Source of the DNA: Luteibacter yeojuensis
GTDB lineage: Bacteria; Pseudomonadota; Gammaproteobacteria; Xanthomonadales; Rhodanobacteraceae
Assembly (NCBI RefSeq): GCF_000964085.1
Contig: NZ_JZRB01000016.1
Span: 91,641-155,640, forward strand
DNA length: 64,000 bases
Reading direction: 5' to 3'
The translations under genes and the position numbers were made by a program. Below, piece by piece: positions 25,744 through 34,077 of the stretch (positions are counted from its first letter, which is position 1; each line of letters opens with the position of its first letter). The notes beneath the pieces are model-generated. The model was not told the origin of the DNA and ran no database searches. It saw only the letters and a program-made list of their open reading frames with translations.

Positions 25744-27870
25744 ATGGCCGCCGTGAACCCCACCGCCAACGCCCAGGGCACCCGCGAGGTCGTCGTCGAG
25801 ACGCTGCGCGAGGAAGCCTCGACGTGGCTGTTCGTCGCGAAGACGCTCATCGCGTTTTTCGCCACGGGCTGGCTGGCCATGCGCTTCGACCTGCCGGCGC
25901 CATCCACCGCCATGCTCACCACCATCATCGTGGCGAACCGGCAATCGGGCATGGTGCTGGCGAAAAGCTTCTACCGCGGCATCGGCACCGTCGCCGGTGC
26001 CACGGCGGCCGTAGGCATCGTCGCGGCGTTCCCGCAGCAACGCGATCTTTTCCTGCTGGCGCTGTCGCTGTGGATCGGTATCTGCGCGGGCGGTGCCACG
26101 CTGTACCGCAACTTCAAGTCGTATGCGTTCGTGCTGGGCGGCTACACGGCGGCCATCGTCGCCATCCCGGTCATCGAGAACCCGCCGGGGGTGTTCGATT
26201 CCGCGGTGGCACGCCTTTCCGAAGTGCTGCTGGGCCTGCTGGTCAGCGGCATGGTCAACGACGTGGTCTTCCCCAGCCGCATGCGCGACGTGCTGCGCCG
26301 GGCGGCGCGCGACCAGTTCGCGCACTTCCTCGGTTTCGTGCGCGGTGCCACGGGTGGCAGCATCCCGCGCGAGGCCATGGAGAACGCGCACCTGCGTTTC
26401 GTTCGTGATGCCGTGACGCTGGAGGACCTGCGCAGCTCGGTCATCTTCGAGGATGCCGAAGCACGCGCCCGCAGCAACCACATGCGCCTGTTCAACCAGC
26501 GCTTCATGGCGGCATCGACGAGCTTCCAGTCTTTGCACCACCTGGTGAACCGCCTGAAGCGGGCAAAGCGCGACCTGGCGGCGTCGACGCTCATCCGCCT
26601 CTACGCGCCGATAGGCGACGCACTGGACATGCCCATCGAGGCCGGCACAGGCGCGCGCCTGCTGCTGCCGCGCCTGGCCGCCGCCCGCGACACCATGCGC
26701 GGCAACGTGGCCACGCTCCGCGCCACGCTGGCCGATACCCAGGATATCCGCGACTTCGACACCGGCGCCTCGCTGCTCCTGCGTTTCGTCGACGAGCTGC
26801 ACGCGTACGTGGATGCGGCAGCCTCGTTGCAGGCGCCGCGCGTGCTTGGTGGCTCGGCCGAGAAAGTCCGCTTCGACCGCGGTAACGACTGGCTGGGCGC
26901 GGGCATCGCCACGTTCCGCACCACGCTCACCATGCTGGTGCTTGGCCTGTTCTGGATCGACAGCGCGTGGCCGCTGGGCTCCAGCGCCATGCTGCTGGCC
27001 ACCGTGTTCGCCGGGTTGTTCGCCACCACGCCGAACCCCACGCGCGTGACATGGGTGGTGATGCTCGGCTACCTCTCCGGCATGGCCGCGGGCTTCATCT
27101 GCGAGTTCTTCCTGCTGACGCAGGTGGATGGTTACGGCCTGCTGGTGTTTGCCGTGGCGCCGTTCCTGGCCATCGGCCTTGTCATGATGATGAGCCGCAA
27201 GCTCGCGTTCTACGGCCTGGGCTGGGCCATGGGCTTCGCTTACATCCTCGCGCTGAAGAACGTGCAGGTGTACGACCCCGCCCACTTCATCAACGATGCC
27301 ATCGCGCAGGTCGTTGGCCTGGGCGCCGCGGCCGTGTCGTTCGTCGTCATCCCGCCCGCCATTGGCAGTGCCTGGTTGCGCCGCCGCCAGCTTGCGCGGT
27401 TGCGTGGCCAGGTGGCGCTCGCGGCCGAGGCGCCGCTGCCGGGCCTGCGCCACCGCTTCGAAAGCGTGAACCACGACCTGGTCAGCCAGGTGGTGGCGCA
27501 GACGCAGCCGGGCAGTGCCGATTCGCGCGCGCTTATCGCGTGGGCGCTGGCGGTACACGAGACCGGCCGTGCCCTGATCGAGATGCGCCACGACATGGCG
27601 CGCCGCGACGTGCCGCCGACGCTCAGCCCGTACCTGCAGGCGGCCCTGCACACGCTGGCCCGCTTCTACGAGAAGCCCGATGCGCATGGCTACCAGCTCG
27701 CCCGCGACGCGGTGGCCACCGCCATCGCCAGCGTCGGCGAGCACGCGGGCCAGGCCCACTTGCTCGAACACCTGCACCTTGTCCGCATGGCGCTGCTGGA
27801 TGGTGAATCCGTCCTCGCCGCGTACATGCCCTCCGCCCCCCTTGCCAAGGAGATCACGCATGCCCCGTGA
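25744..27870 (+). CDS. FUSC family inner-membrane efflux protein (AaeB-like)
   Basis: A 708-residue protein of the fusaric-acid-resistance/AaeB type. It has two halves, each with a membrane bundle (about residues 25-170 and 380-530) followed by a cytoplasmic helical part (AARDQFAHFLGFVRGATGG, and the C-terminal VNHDLVSQVVAQTQ). Relatives export aromatic carboxylic acids with a HlyD-type adaptor. The gene overlaps the next by eleven bases, follows marR by eleven bases and is part of a four-gene unit. Confidence 0.9.
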   Translation: MAAVNPTANAQGTREVVVETLREEASTWLFVAKTLIAFFATGWLAMRFDLPAPSTAMLTTIIVANRQSGMVLAKSFYRGIGTVAGATAAVGIVAAFPQQRDLFLLALSLWIGICAGGATLYRNFKSYAFVLGGYTAAIVAIPVIENPPGVFDSAVARLSEVLLGLLVSGMVNDVVFPSRMRDVLRRAARDQFAHFLGFVRGATGGSIPREAMENAHLRFVRDAVTLEDLRSSVIFEDAEARARSNHMRLFNQRFMAASTSFQSLHHLVNRLKRAKRDLAASTLIRLYAPIGDALDMPIEAGTGARLLLPRLAAARDTMRGNVATLRATLADTQDIRDFDTGASLLLRFVDELHAYVDAAASLQAPRVLGGSAEKVRFDRGNDWLGAGIATFRTTLTMLVLGLFWIDSAWPLGSSAMLLATVFAGLFATTPNPTRVTWVVMLGYLSGMAAGFICEFFLLTQVDGYGLLVFAVAPFLAIGLVMMMSRKLAFYGLGWAMGFAYILALKNVQVYDPAHFINDAIAQVVGLGAAAVSFVVIPPAIGSAWLRRRQLARLRGQVALAAEAPLPGLRHRFESVNHDLVSQVVAQTQPGSADSRALIAWALAVHETGRALIEMRHDMARRDVPPTLSPYLQAALHTLARFYEKPDAHGYQLARDAVATAIASVGEHAGQAHLLEHLHLVRMALLDGESVLAAYMPSAPLAKEITHAP

Positions 27871-28057
27871 GATCGCCCTCGGCGACGCCCTGGTCCCCGG
27901 GCTGCTCGTCATGTTCGTCCTGGCGCTGCTGGCGCTGTGGCTGCTCGATTGGGTGGCGGGCCGCGTCGGGCTCTACCGCCTGGTGTGGCACCCGCCGCTG
28001 TTCCGCCTCGCCGTGTTCGTCTGTGTCTTCGGCGCGTTCGCGCTGTTCCTTAACTGA
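27860..28057 (+). CDS. DUF1656 small membrane protein (AaeX-like)
   Basis: A 65-residue protein with two membrane helices (LVPGLLVMFVLALLALWLLDW and LFRLAVFVCVFGAFALFL) separated by a short WHPPLFR loop, which is typical of DUF1656/AaeX proteins in aromatic-acid efflux operons. Its ATG lies inside the end of the FUSC gene and an AAGGAG site precedes it, so the two are translationally linked. The exact contribution to export is unknown for the family. Confidence 0.88.
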   Translation: MPREIALGDALVPGLLVMFVLALLALWLLDWVAGRVGLYRLVWHPPLFRLAVFVCVFGAFALFLN

Positions 28058-28068
28058 GTGATGCCGTC

Positions 28069-29091
28069 ATGAAACTCGCCACCGTAATCCGTTTCCTCGT
28101 CACTGCCGCCGTCGTCGTGGTCGCGGCGCTGGTCGGCCACGCGCTGTGGAAGCACTACATGTATTCGCCGTGGACGCGCGACGGCCGCGTACGTGCCGAG
28201 ATCGTGCGCATCGCGCCCGACGTGGCCGGCCTGGTCACCGATGTACGCGTCATCGACAACCAGACGGTTAAGAAGGGCGACCTGCTCTTCGTCGTCGACA
28301 AGGCGCGCTACCTCAATGCGCTGAACCAGGCCAAGGCCAACCTGCATGCGGCCGAGGCCGCGGCACGCGCATCGGGCGCCAACATCAACGCCGCCTTCGC
28401 CAGCGCGCAGCAAAGCCGCTCGAACTACGAGATGTACGAGGCGCAGTCCGATCGCCGGCAGAAGCTCATCAACAATGTCATCTCGGCGGAAGACAAGGCC
28501 AACGCGCTGGCGGCGGCCAATGCCGCGAAGGCCGGCTGGCAGGCCGCGCAGGCGAGCACGAAGCAGGCCTCGGCATCGCAGGAGCAGGCGCTGGCCGCCG
28601 TGGCGCAGGCGGAGGTGGAAGTGGCCTCCGCACAGCTCAACCTCGACCGCACCGACGTGCGCGCGCCGGTCGATGGCTACGTCACCAACCTCGATGTCCG
28701 CGTCGGTGATTACGCCAGCGCGGGCACCGCGCGCCTCGCGCTCATCGACAGCCACTCGTACTGGGTGTACGGCTACTTCGAGGAAACCAAGCTGCCGGGC
28801 CTGCGCATCGGCGACCCGGTGGATATCCGGCTCATGAGCGGCGGCGCGCGCCTGCAAGGCCACGTGGAAAGCATTGCCCGCGGCATCACCGACGCCGACA
28901 ACCCGACAGGCAGCGACCTGCTCGCCGACGTGAACCCCACATTCAACTGGGTGCGCCTGGCCCGGCGCGTGCCGGTACGCGTCCGTATCGACGCCGACCA
29001 CCTGCCGCAAGGCACGATGCTGGCAGCCGGTATGACCGCCACGCTCATCGTGCGGCCGTCGCACCCCGAGCAGGCCGTAGCCTCGCGTTGA
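28069..29091 (+). CDS. HlyD/EmrA-family membrane fusion protein (AaeA-like)
   Basis: A 340-residue periplasmic adaptor with an N-terminal membrane anchor (VIRFLVTAAVVVVAALVGHAL, residues 5-25). It shows the biotinyl-lipoyl-like half motifs RIAPDVAGLVTDVRVIDNQTV and LDRTDVRAPVDGYVTNLDVRVG on either side of a long alpha hairpin rich in Ala, Gln and Lys (residues 95-195). It completes the marR-FUSC-DUF1656-HlyD efflux operon. No outer membrane factor gene is adjacent, so it must use one encoded elsewhere, if any. Confidence 0.92.
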   Translation: MKLATVIRFLVTAAVVVVAALVGHALWKHYMYSPWTRDGRVRAEIVRIAPDVAGLVTDVRVIDNQTVKKGDLLFVVDKARYLNALNQAKANLHAAEAAARASGANINAAFASAQQSRSNYEMYEAQSDRRQKLINNVISAEDKANALAAANAAKAGWQAAQASTKQASASQEQALAAVAQAEVEVASAQLNLDRTDVRAPVDGYVTNLDVRVGDYASAGTARLALIDSHSYWVYGYFEETKLPGLRIGDPVDIRLMSGGARLQGHVESIARGITDADNPTGSDLLADVNPTFNWVRLARRVPVRVRIDADHLPQGTMLAAGMTATLIVRPSHPEQAVASR

Positions 29092-29100
29092 CTGCCCTAA

Positions 29101-29196
29101 TGTAGGAGCCCACTCGTGGGCGACATCCTTTCTCGGAAGAGCCCGAGGGCCTGTTGCGTTGTCGCGAAAGATGTCGCCCACAAGTGGGCTCCTACA
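29101..29196. repeat. REP-like inverted pair (TGTAGGAGCCCAC variant)
   Basis: Two 27-base elements, 29101-29127 and 29170-29196, are inverted copies differing at one position. Each starts or ends with TGTAGGAGCCCAC and includes a GTGGGCGACATC part. The 42-base space between them can itself form a partial stem. The pair fills the gap between two convergent genes and could fold into one large cruciform or act as a two-way transcription stop. Confidence 0.8.
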
Positions 29197-29203
29197 GGAA
29201 GGC

Positions 29204-29788
29204 TCAGCCGGCCAGGCGCTTCAGGCGCAGCTGCAGCCACTTGTCCACGTCGGGCCATTCGGTGGCGAGGATGCTGTAGCAGACCGTATCGCGCAGCGAG
29301 CCATCCTCCCGGCGCTTGTGCGCCCGGAGCACGCCCTCGCGCTTCGCGCCCAGGCGCTCGATGGCGCGCTGGGAATCCTGGTTGTAGGCGTCGGTGTGGA
29401 ATTCGACGGCCACCACGCCCAGGTTCTGGAAGGCGTTGTCGAGCAGCAGGTGCTTGCAGGCGGAATTGAGGTGGCTGCGCTGCCAGCGCTTCGCGTACCA
29501 GGTGTAGCCGATGGCGACGCGGTGGGGATCGGGCGTGATGTCGTAATAGCGCGTGGTGCCGACGATATCGCCGCTGGTGTTCTCCCGCACCACCCAGGGC
29601 GCCATGCGGCCCTCGGCCTGGCCGCGCAGCGCCTTTTCCACATAGGCGGCCATGCTGCCGGGGCGGGGCACGCTGGTGAACCACAGGTCCCATAGATCGC
29701 CGTCCGCGGCGGCCTGCTCAAGGGCGGGCACGTGGGCCAGGGCCATGGGCTCGAGGGTCACCCAGGCGTTTTCGAGGCGATCGGCCAT
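29204..29788 (-). CDS. GNAT family N-acetyltransferase (RimJ/RimL-like)
   Basis: A 194-residue acetyltransferase with the RimL-type order: VTLEPMALAHVPALEQAA, then GTTRYYDITPDPHRVAIGYTW, the QRSHLNSACKHLLLDNAFQNLG motif A/B region, RLGAKREGVLR and the closing RDTVCYSILATEWPDVD. Relatives acetylate ribosomal protein N-termini, antibiotics or small amines. The acceptor is not predictable. It is convergent with the HlyD gene across the REP pair. Confidence 0.88.
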   Translation of the reverse strand: MADRLENAWVTLEPMALAHVPALEQAAADGDLWDLWFTSVPRPGSMAAYVEKALRGQAEGRMAPWVVRENTSGDIVGTTRYYDITPDPHRVAIGYTWYAKRWQRSHLNSACKHLLLDNAFQNLGVVAVEFHTDAYNQDSQRAIERLGAKREGVLRAHKRREDGSLRDTVCYSILATEWPDVDKWLQLRLKRLAG

Positions 29789-29801
29789 GCACGGGGCTCC
29801 T

Positions 29802-30008
29802 TCAGGCGTCCAGGTCGGGGATGAGGCGGCTTTCGATGCGGCTGATGGCGTCTTTCAGCTGCAGCTTCCGTTTCTTCAACCGGGTGAGCTGCAGCTCGTC
29901 GCGGCTGATGGCCTGGGCCAGGTGGTCGATGGCGGTGTCGAGGTCGCGGTGCTCCACCTTGAGCTCCGCGAGGCGCTGGGACAGCTGGGTCGGATCCTGA
30001 ACCTGCAT
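29802..30008 (-). CDS. YdcH/DUF465 family small coiled-coil protein
   Basis: A 68-residue cytoplasmic protein of the DUF465 type. It is almost entirely an antiparallel coiled coil: [22 protein letters not shown], then [22 protein letters not shown]. The family's role is not established; in relatives it is small, abundant and basic. It lies 13 bases ahead of the GNAT gene and probably shares its transcript. Confidence 0.85.
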   Translation of the reverse strand: MQVQDPTQLSQRLAELKVEHRDLDTAIDHLAQAISRDELQLTRLKKRKLQLKDAISRIESRLIPDLDA

Positions 30009-30111
30009 GGCGACGGGCCGGCGGGGAGGGAAGCGGCAAGTTTACCCTCCGGCGGGGCGGCCCGCAGCGGCTACAATAGGAGGCTCGCCCCTTGGCCACC
30101 CCCGAAACACC

Positions 30112-30984
30112 ATGTCCGCGACCCCCGACGCCACCCGCAAGCACACCTACGAGGCCGGCAAGCTGGCCAAGCGCCTGCGCCGCCAGGTGGGCCAGGCCAT
30201 TGCCGACTTCGGCATGATCGAAGACGGCGACAAGGTCATGGTGTGCCTCTCGGGTGGCAAGGATTCCTACACCATGCTCGATATCCTGCTCTCGCTGCAG
30301 GCCAAGGCGCCCGTGCGCTTCGAGCTCATCGCGGTGAACCTCGACCAGAAGCAGCCGGATTTCCCCGGGCACGTGCTGCCGGGGTACCTCACCGGGCGCG
30401 GTATCCCGTTCCACATCATCGAGCAGGACACCTACAGCGTCGTCACCCGCGTCATCCCGCAGGGCAAGACCATGTGCAGCCTGTGCTCGCGCATGCGCCG
30501 CGGCGCGCTATACCAGTGGGCGGCCGGGAACGGCATCACGAAGATCGCCCTTGGCCACCACCGCGACGACATCCTGGGTACGTTCTTCCTCAACATGTTC
30601 TACCAGGGCAGCCTGAAAGCCATGCCGCCCAAGTTGCGCTCCGACGACGGCAAGCACGTCGTCATCCGCCCGCTGGCGTACTGCCGCGAGGACGACATCG
30701 CCGAGTACGCCGACGCGAAGGCCTTCCCCATCATCCCCTGCAACCTCTGCGGCTCGCAGGAGAACATGCAGCGCAAGGTGGTGAAGCGCATGCTGGCCGA
30801 TTGGGAGAAAGCCCACCCGGGCCGCAGCGAAACGATGTTCCGCGCCATGGGCAACATCGCCCCCTCCCAGCTGATGGATCGCAACCTGTTCGACTTCGCG
30901 GGCCTTGGCGCACGCGAGGGCGCGGTACGCGCCGACGCGCATGCGTGGCTTGGTGGCAGCGACACCGCCGACGACAACGATTGA
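30112..30984 (+). CDS. ttcA: tRNA 2-thiocytidine(32) synthetase
   Basis: A 290-residue iron-sulfur enzyme that thiolates C32 in certain tRNAs. The ATP-binding PP-loop SGGKDS is at residues 47-52. Two CxxC motifs that hold the cluster follow (MCSLCSR and CNLCGS), as do the [20 protein letters not shown] block and [14 protein letters not shown] near the end. The ATG at 30112 gives the family N-terminus. The gene is followed closely by an aminotransferase. Confidence 0.95.
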   Translation: MSATPDATRKHTYEAGKLAKRLRRQVGQAIADFGMIEDGDKVMVCLSGGKDSYTMLDILLSLQAKAPVRFELIAVNLDQKQPDFPGHVLPGYLTGRGIPFHIIEQDTYSVVTRVIPQGKTMCSLCSRMRRGALYQWAAGNGITKIALGHHRDDILGTFFLNMFYQGSLKAMPPKLRSDDGKHVVIRPLAYCREDDIAEYADAKAFPIIPCNLCGSQENMQRKVVKRMLADWEKAHPGRSETMFRAMGNIAPSQLMDRNLFDFAGLGAREGAVRADAHAWLGGSDTADDND

Positions 30985-31019
30985 CCCTTTCCCTTCCACC
31001 GCTTCAAGGCCAGACGATC

Positions 31020-32207
31020 ATGACCCTGTTCTCCGCTGTCGAACTCGCCCCGCGCGATCCGATCCTTGGCCTCAACGAAGCCTTCGGCGCCGATACGCGC
31101 GCTGACAAGGTGAACCTCGGCGTGGGCGTCTATTACGACGCGAAAGGCCACGTGCCCCTGCTGCGCGCCGTGCGCGAGGCCGAGAAGGCACGCCTCGAAG
31201 CCCAGCTGCCGCGCGGCTACCTGCCCATCGACGGCATCGCGCTGTACGACAGCGCCGTACAGAAGCTGCTGTTCGGCGCATCGTCGCCGCTGCTAGCCGA
31301 GCGCCGCGTCGTCACGGCGCAGGCCCTCGGCGGCACCGGCGCGCTGAAAGTCGGCGCTGATTTCCTCAAGCGCCTCAACCCCGACGTGCCGGTGGCCATC
31401 AGCAACCCGAGCTGGGAGAACCACCGCGCCCTGTTCGAGAACGCCGGCTTCAACGTCGTCGATTACCCGTACTACGACGCCGCCACGCACGGCGTGGACG
31501 ACGAAGGCATGCTGGCCGGCCTGGCCAAGCTGCCGAAGGGCGCCGTGGTGGTGCTGCACGCGTGCTGCCACAACCCCACCGGCGTCGACCTCGGCGAGGC
31601 CGAATGGAAGCGCGTCATCGAGGTGGTGCGCGAGCACGGCCTGGTGCCGTTCCTCGACATCGCCTACCAGGGCTTCGGCGATGGCATCGGGGCCGATGCG
31701 GTCGCCGTGCGCCTGTTCGCGCAGGCCGACGTGCCGTTCTTCGTCGCCAGCTCGTTCTCGAAGTCGTTCTCGCTGTACGGCGAACGCGTCGGTGCATTGT
31801 CCATCGTCACCGGCTCGCATGACGAGGCCGTTCGCGTGCAATCCCAGCTGAAGCGCGTCATCCGCACCAATTACTCCAACCCGCCGACGCATGGCGCCGC
31901 CGTGGTCTCCGCCGTGCTCAACCACGACGACCTGCGCGCCACGTGGGAAACCGAACTGGGCGAGATGCGCGAGCGTATCCGTGCCATGCGCCGCGGCCTC
32001 GTGCAGCGCCTGGCGGGGGCCGGCGATTTCGGCTTCATCGAACGCCAGCGCGGCATGTTCTCGTACTCCGGCCTCACCAGCGCGCAGGTCGACCGGCTGC
32101 GCGAAGAGTTCGGCATCTACGCCGTCGGCACGGGCCGCATCTGCGTGGCCGCGCTCAACGACACCAATATCGATCGCGTCGCCGAGGCGATCACGAAGGT
32201 CGTCTGA
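31020..32207 (+). CDS. Aspartate/aromatic amino acid aminotransferase (class I)
   Basis: A 395-residue PLP enzyme of the AspC/TyrB subgroup. The PLP lysine is in SFSKSFSLYGERVG; the pyridine-ring Asp is in FLDIAYQGFGDG; the cofactor and substrate residues HNPTGVD and the RTNYSNPPTHG block are intact. It should move amino groups between aspartate or aromatic amino acids and 2-oxoglutarate. AspC and TyrB cannot be told apart safely from sequence alone. It lies 35 bases after ttcA and 34 before rdgC, which suggests a run of cotranscribed genes. Confidence 0.93.
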   Translation: MTLFSAVELAPRDPILGLNEAFGADTRADKVNLGVGVYYDAKGHVPLLRAVREAEKARLEAQLPRGYLPIDGIALYDSAVQKLLFGASSPLLAERRVVTAQALGGTGALKVGADFLKRLNPDVPVAISNPSWENHRALFENAGFNVVDYPYYDAATHGVDDEGMLAGLAKLPKGAVVVLHACCHNPTGVDLGEAEWKRVIEVVREHGLVPFLDIAYQGFGDGIGADAVAVRLFAQADVPFFVASSFSKSFSLYGERVGALSIVTGSHDEAVRVQSQLKRVIRTNYSNPPTHGAAVVSAVLNHDDLRATWETELGEMRERIRAMRRGLVQRLAGAGDFGFIERQRGMFSYSGLTSAQVDRLREEFGIYAVGTGRICVAALNDTNIDRVAEAITKVV

Positions 32208-32241
32208 CCTTCCATCCACTTATCACGAGAAGCCCTGATAC

Positions 32242-33150
32242 ATGTTCTTTCGCAACCTGACGCTGTTCCGTTTCTCCGAATCCGTCGCCACCGATCTCGA
32301 CCGCCTGGACGAAGCCCTGCCCGAACACCGCCTGCGCCCGGTCGGCCCCATGGAGCTTTCCGCCCGCGGCTTCGTTTCGCCGCTGGGCCGCAATGAAGAA
32401 GGCCTCACCCATAGCGTGGCCCGCAACACGATGGTCACCGTGGGCAGCGAAGATAAGCTCCTGCCGTCCTCGGTCATCAACGACGAGGTGGCCAACCGCG
32501 TGCAGAAGATCGCCGAGGAAGAAGGCCGCAAGGTCGGCGGCCGCGAGCGCAAGAAGATCAAGGACGACGTGCTGAACGAACTGGTGCCGCGTGCCTTCGT
32601 GCGCAGCTCGCGCATGCGGGCCTATGCGGACAAGAAGAACGGCTGGTTCATCCTGGATACGTCCAGTCGCAAGTCCGCTGAGAACACCCTCAGCCAGGTC
32701 CGCGAGGCCCTGGGCAGCTTCCCGGCCGTGCCACTGGCGCCGGAAGAATCGCCCCGCATCCTCATGACCCACTGGGTGGCCACGGGCGAGTTGCCGGGGG
32801 GGCTGGCCTTGGGCGACGAGTGCGAGCTGCGTGACCCGGCCACGGCCTCGGGCGCCATCGCCCGCTGCCGCCGCCAGGATCTCGATACCGATGAGATCCG
32901 GGAGCACCTCCGCACCGGCAAGCAGGTGTTCCAGCTTGGTTTGGTCTTCGACGACCGCATCTCTTTCGTACTAGGCGAAGACCTCATCCTGCGTAAAATC
33001 AAGTTCACGGACGTGGTGCTCGACGAACAGGCCGATAGCCACGAGAGCGCCGCCGCCGAGCTGGACGCCAACTTCGCCCTCATGGCCCTCGAGTACGAGC
33101 GCCTGCTGGGCAAACTTGGCGAATGGTTCAAGCTGCCGCGCCCGGAGTAA
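32242..33150 (+). CDS. rdgC: Recombination-associated protein RdgC
   Basis: A 302-residue protein that in E. coli forms a ring dimer around DNA and limits RecA filament formation. The whole length matches RdgC: the MFFRNLTLFRF start, LRPVGPMELSARGFVSP, the helical KIAEEEGRKVGGRERKKIKDD region, WFILDTSSRKSAE and the LILRKIKFTDVVLDEQ segment near the C-terminus. Length is normal. Confidence 0.96.
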   Translation: MFFRNLTLFRFSESVATDLDRLDEALPEHRLRPVGPMELSARGFVSPLGRNEEGLTHSVARNTMVTVGSEDKLLPSSVINDEVANRVQKIAEEEGRKVGGRERKKIKDDVLNELVPRAFVRSSRMRAYADKKNGWFILDTSSRKSAENTLSQVREALGSFPAVPLAPEESPRILMTHWVATGELPGGLALGDECELRDPATASGAIARCRRQDLDTDEIREHLRTGKQVFQLGLVFDDRISFVLGEDLILRKIKFTDVVLDEQADSHESAAAELDANFALMALEYERLLGKLGEWFKLPRPE

Positions 33151-33222
33151 CCGGCCGGGCCGGTCGCAGTGGTTGATACAGCAGGGTGGGATGTTTGTCG
33201 GGATCGCTCCGGGACTGGCAAC

Positions 33223-33990
33223 ATGGCATCAGAACAAGGCGACTGGCTCGAACTGTCGACCCCGACCGGGGGCACCATCCGCGTGCTCAAGTCGGCGCAC
33301 CCGCGTGCGCGCCGGCTGCGTCTCACCGTCACGCCCAAGGGGGCGCGGCTCACGTACCCCAACGGCACGCACGTGGCGCAGATGACCGCCTTCCTGCGCC
33401 ACCACGCCGACTGGCTCGAGCAGAAGCTCGGCGAGTTCCACATGGACGCCGAGCCGCTGCCGGGCCTCAAGGTCGGCGTGCCCACGTCGTTCCCCTTCCG
33501 CGGCGAAGAAACCACCCTGCACTGGGCCGAAGGGCCCTACCCACGGGTGCAGCACGACGAGAACGGCATCACCCTTGTCATCCCGGGCCCGCACCACCGC
33601 GAGTTGCTGGTGGCGCGTGGTTTGCTGGCCACGTTCTTCGAGGCGCAGATCCGCCGCGACGTCTCGCGCTGGCTGCCGGGGTACATCCCGCAGATCAATG
33701 CCGCGCCCACCGCGTTGCGCATCAGGCCGCTGAAAAGCCTGTGGGGCAGCCTCGACACGCGCGACCGCATCAACCTCGACCTGGCCCTCGCGCTGGCGCC
33801 GCCCGCGGCGCTTCGCTATGTGCTGGTACACGAGCTGTGCCACCTCAAGGTACGTAACCACTCGCCGCGCTTCTGGCACTGGGTCGAAAGCATCCTGCCC
33901 GAGCACAAGGCGCAGCGTACTTGGCTGCGCGCGCACGGCAGCGGCCTGAAGGCGCAGCTCGACCGGCTCATCGCCGACGTGGCTGACTAA
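33223..33990 (+). CDS. YgjP/SprT-like (DUF45) zinc metallopeptidase-domain protein
   Basis: A 255-residue protein with the DUF45 layout. The predicted zinc site is VHELCHLKVRNHSPRFW near residue 205, giving HExxH plus a downstream His. The preceding RIRPLKSLWGSLDTRDRINLDL segment is also characteristic (usual form: K...WGSC). The ATG at 33223 is preferred; the frame is open upstream to 33169. In relatives the activity has not been firmly defined. It is followed by a REP pair and the convergent large toxin-like gene. Confidence 0.85.
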   Translation: MASEQGDWLELSTPTGGTIRVLKSAHPRARRLRLTVTPKGARLTYPNGTHVAQMTAFLRHHADWLEQKLGEFHMDAEPLPGLKVGVPTSFPFRGEETTLHWAEGPYPRVQHDENGITLVIPGPHHRELLVARGLLATFFEAQIRRDVSRWLPGYIPQINAAPTALRIRPLKSLWGSLDTRDRINLDLALALAPPAALRYVLVHELCHLKVRNHSPRFWHWVESILPEHKAQRTWLRAHGSGLKAQLDRLIADVAD

Positions 33991-34010
33991 AAAGCACCCC
34001 ACCATGAACC

Positions 34011-34056
34011 TGTGGGAGCGCGCTTGCGCGCGATCGCGTGCAAGCGCGCTCCCACA
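34011..34056. repeat. REP-like inverted pair (TGTGGGAGCGCGC variant)
   Basis: TGTGGGAGCGCGCTTGCGCG at 34011 is followed by its inverted partial copy GCAAGCGCGCTCCCACA at 34040-34056. They lie between the convergent YgjP-like gene and the first toxin-like gene, about 20 bases from each. The layout matches the pair at 29101 but with the other sequence variant. Confidence 0.75.
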
Positions 34057-34077
34057 TCGGGTAGCAGGCGCGAACGC

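Noticed and set aside
25387..27912. An 841-residue minus-strand open frame opposite marR and FUSC
   Set aside because: Shadow of the efflux genes: the composition is unnatural and it overlaps two well-supported genes.
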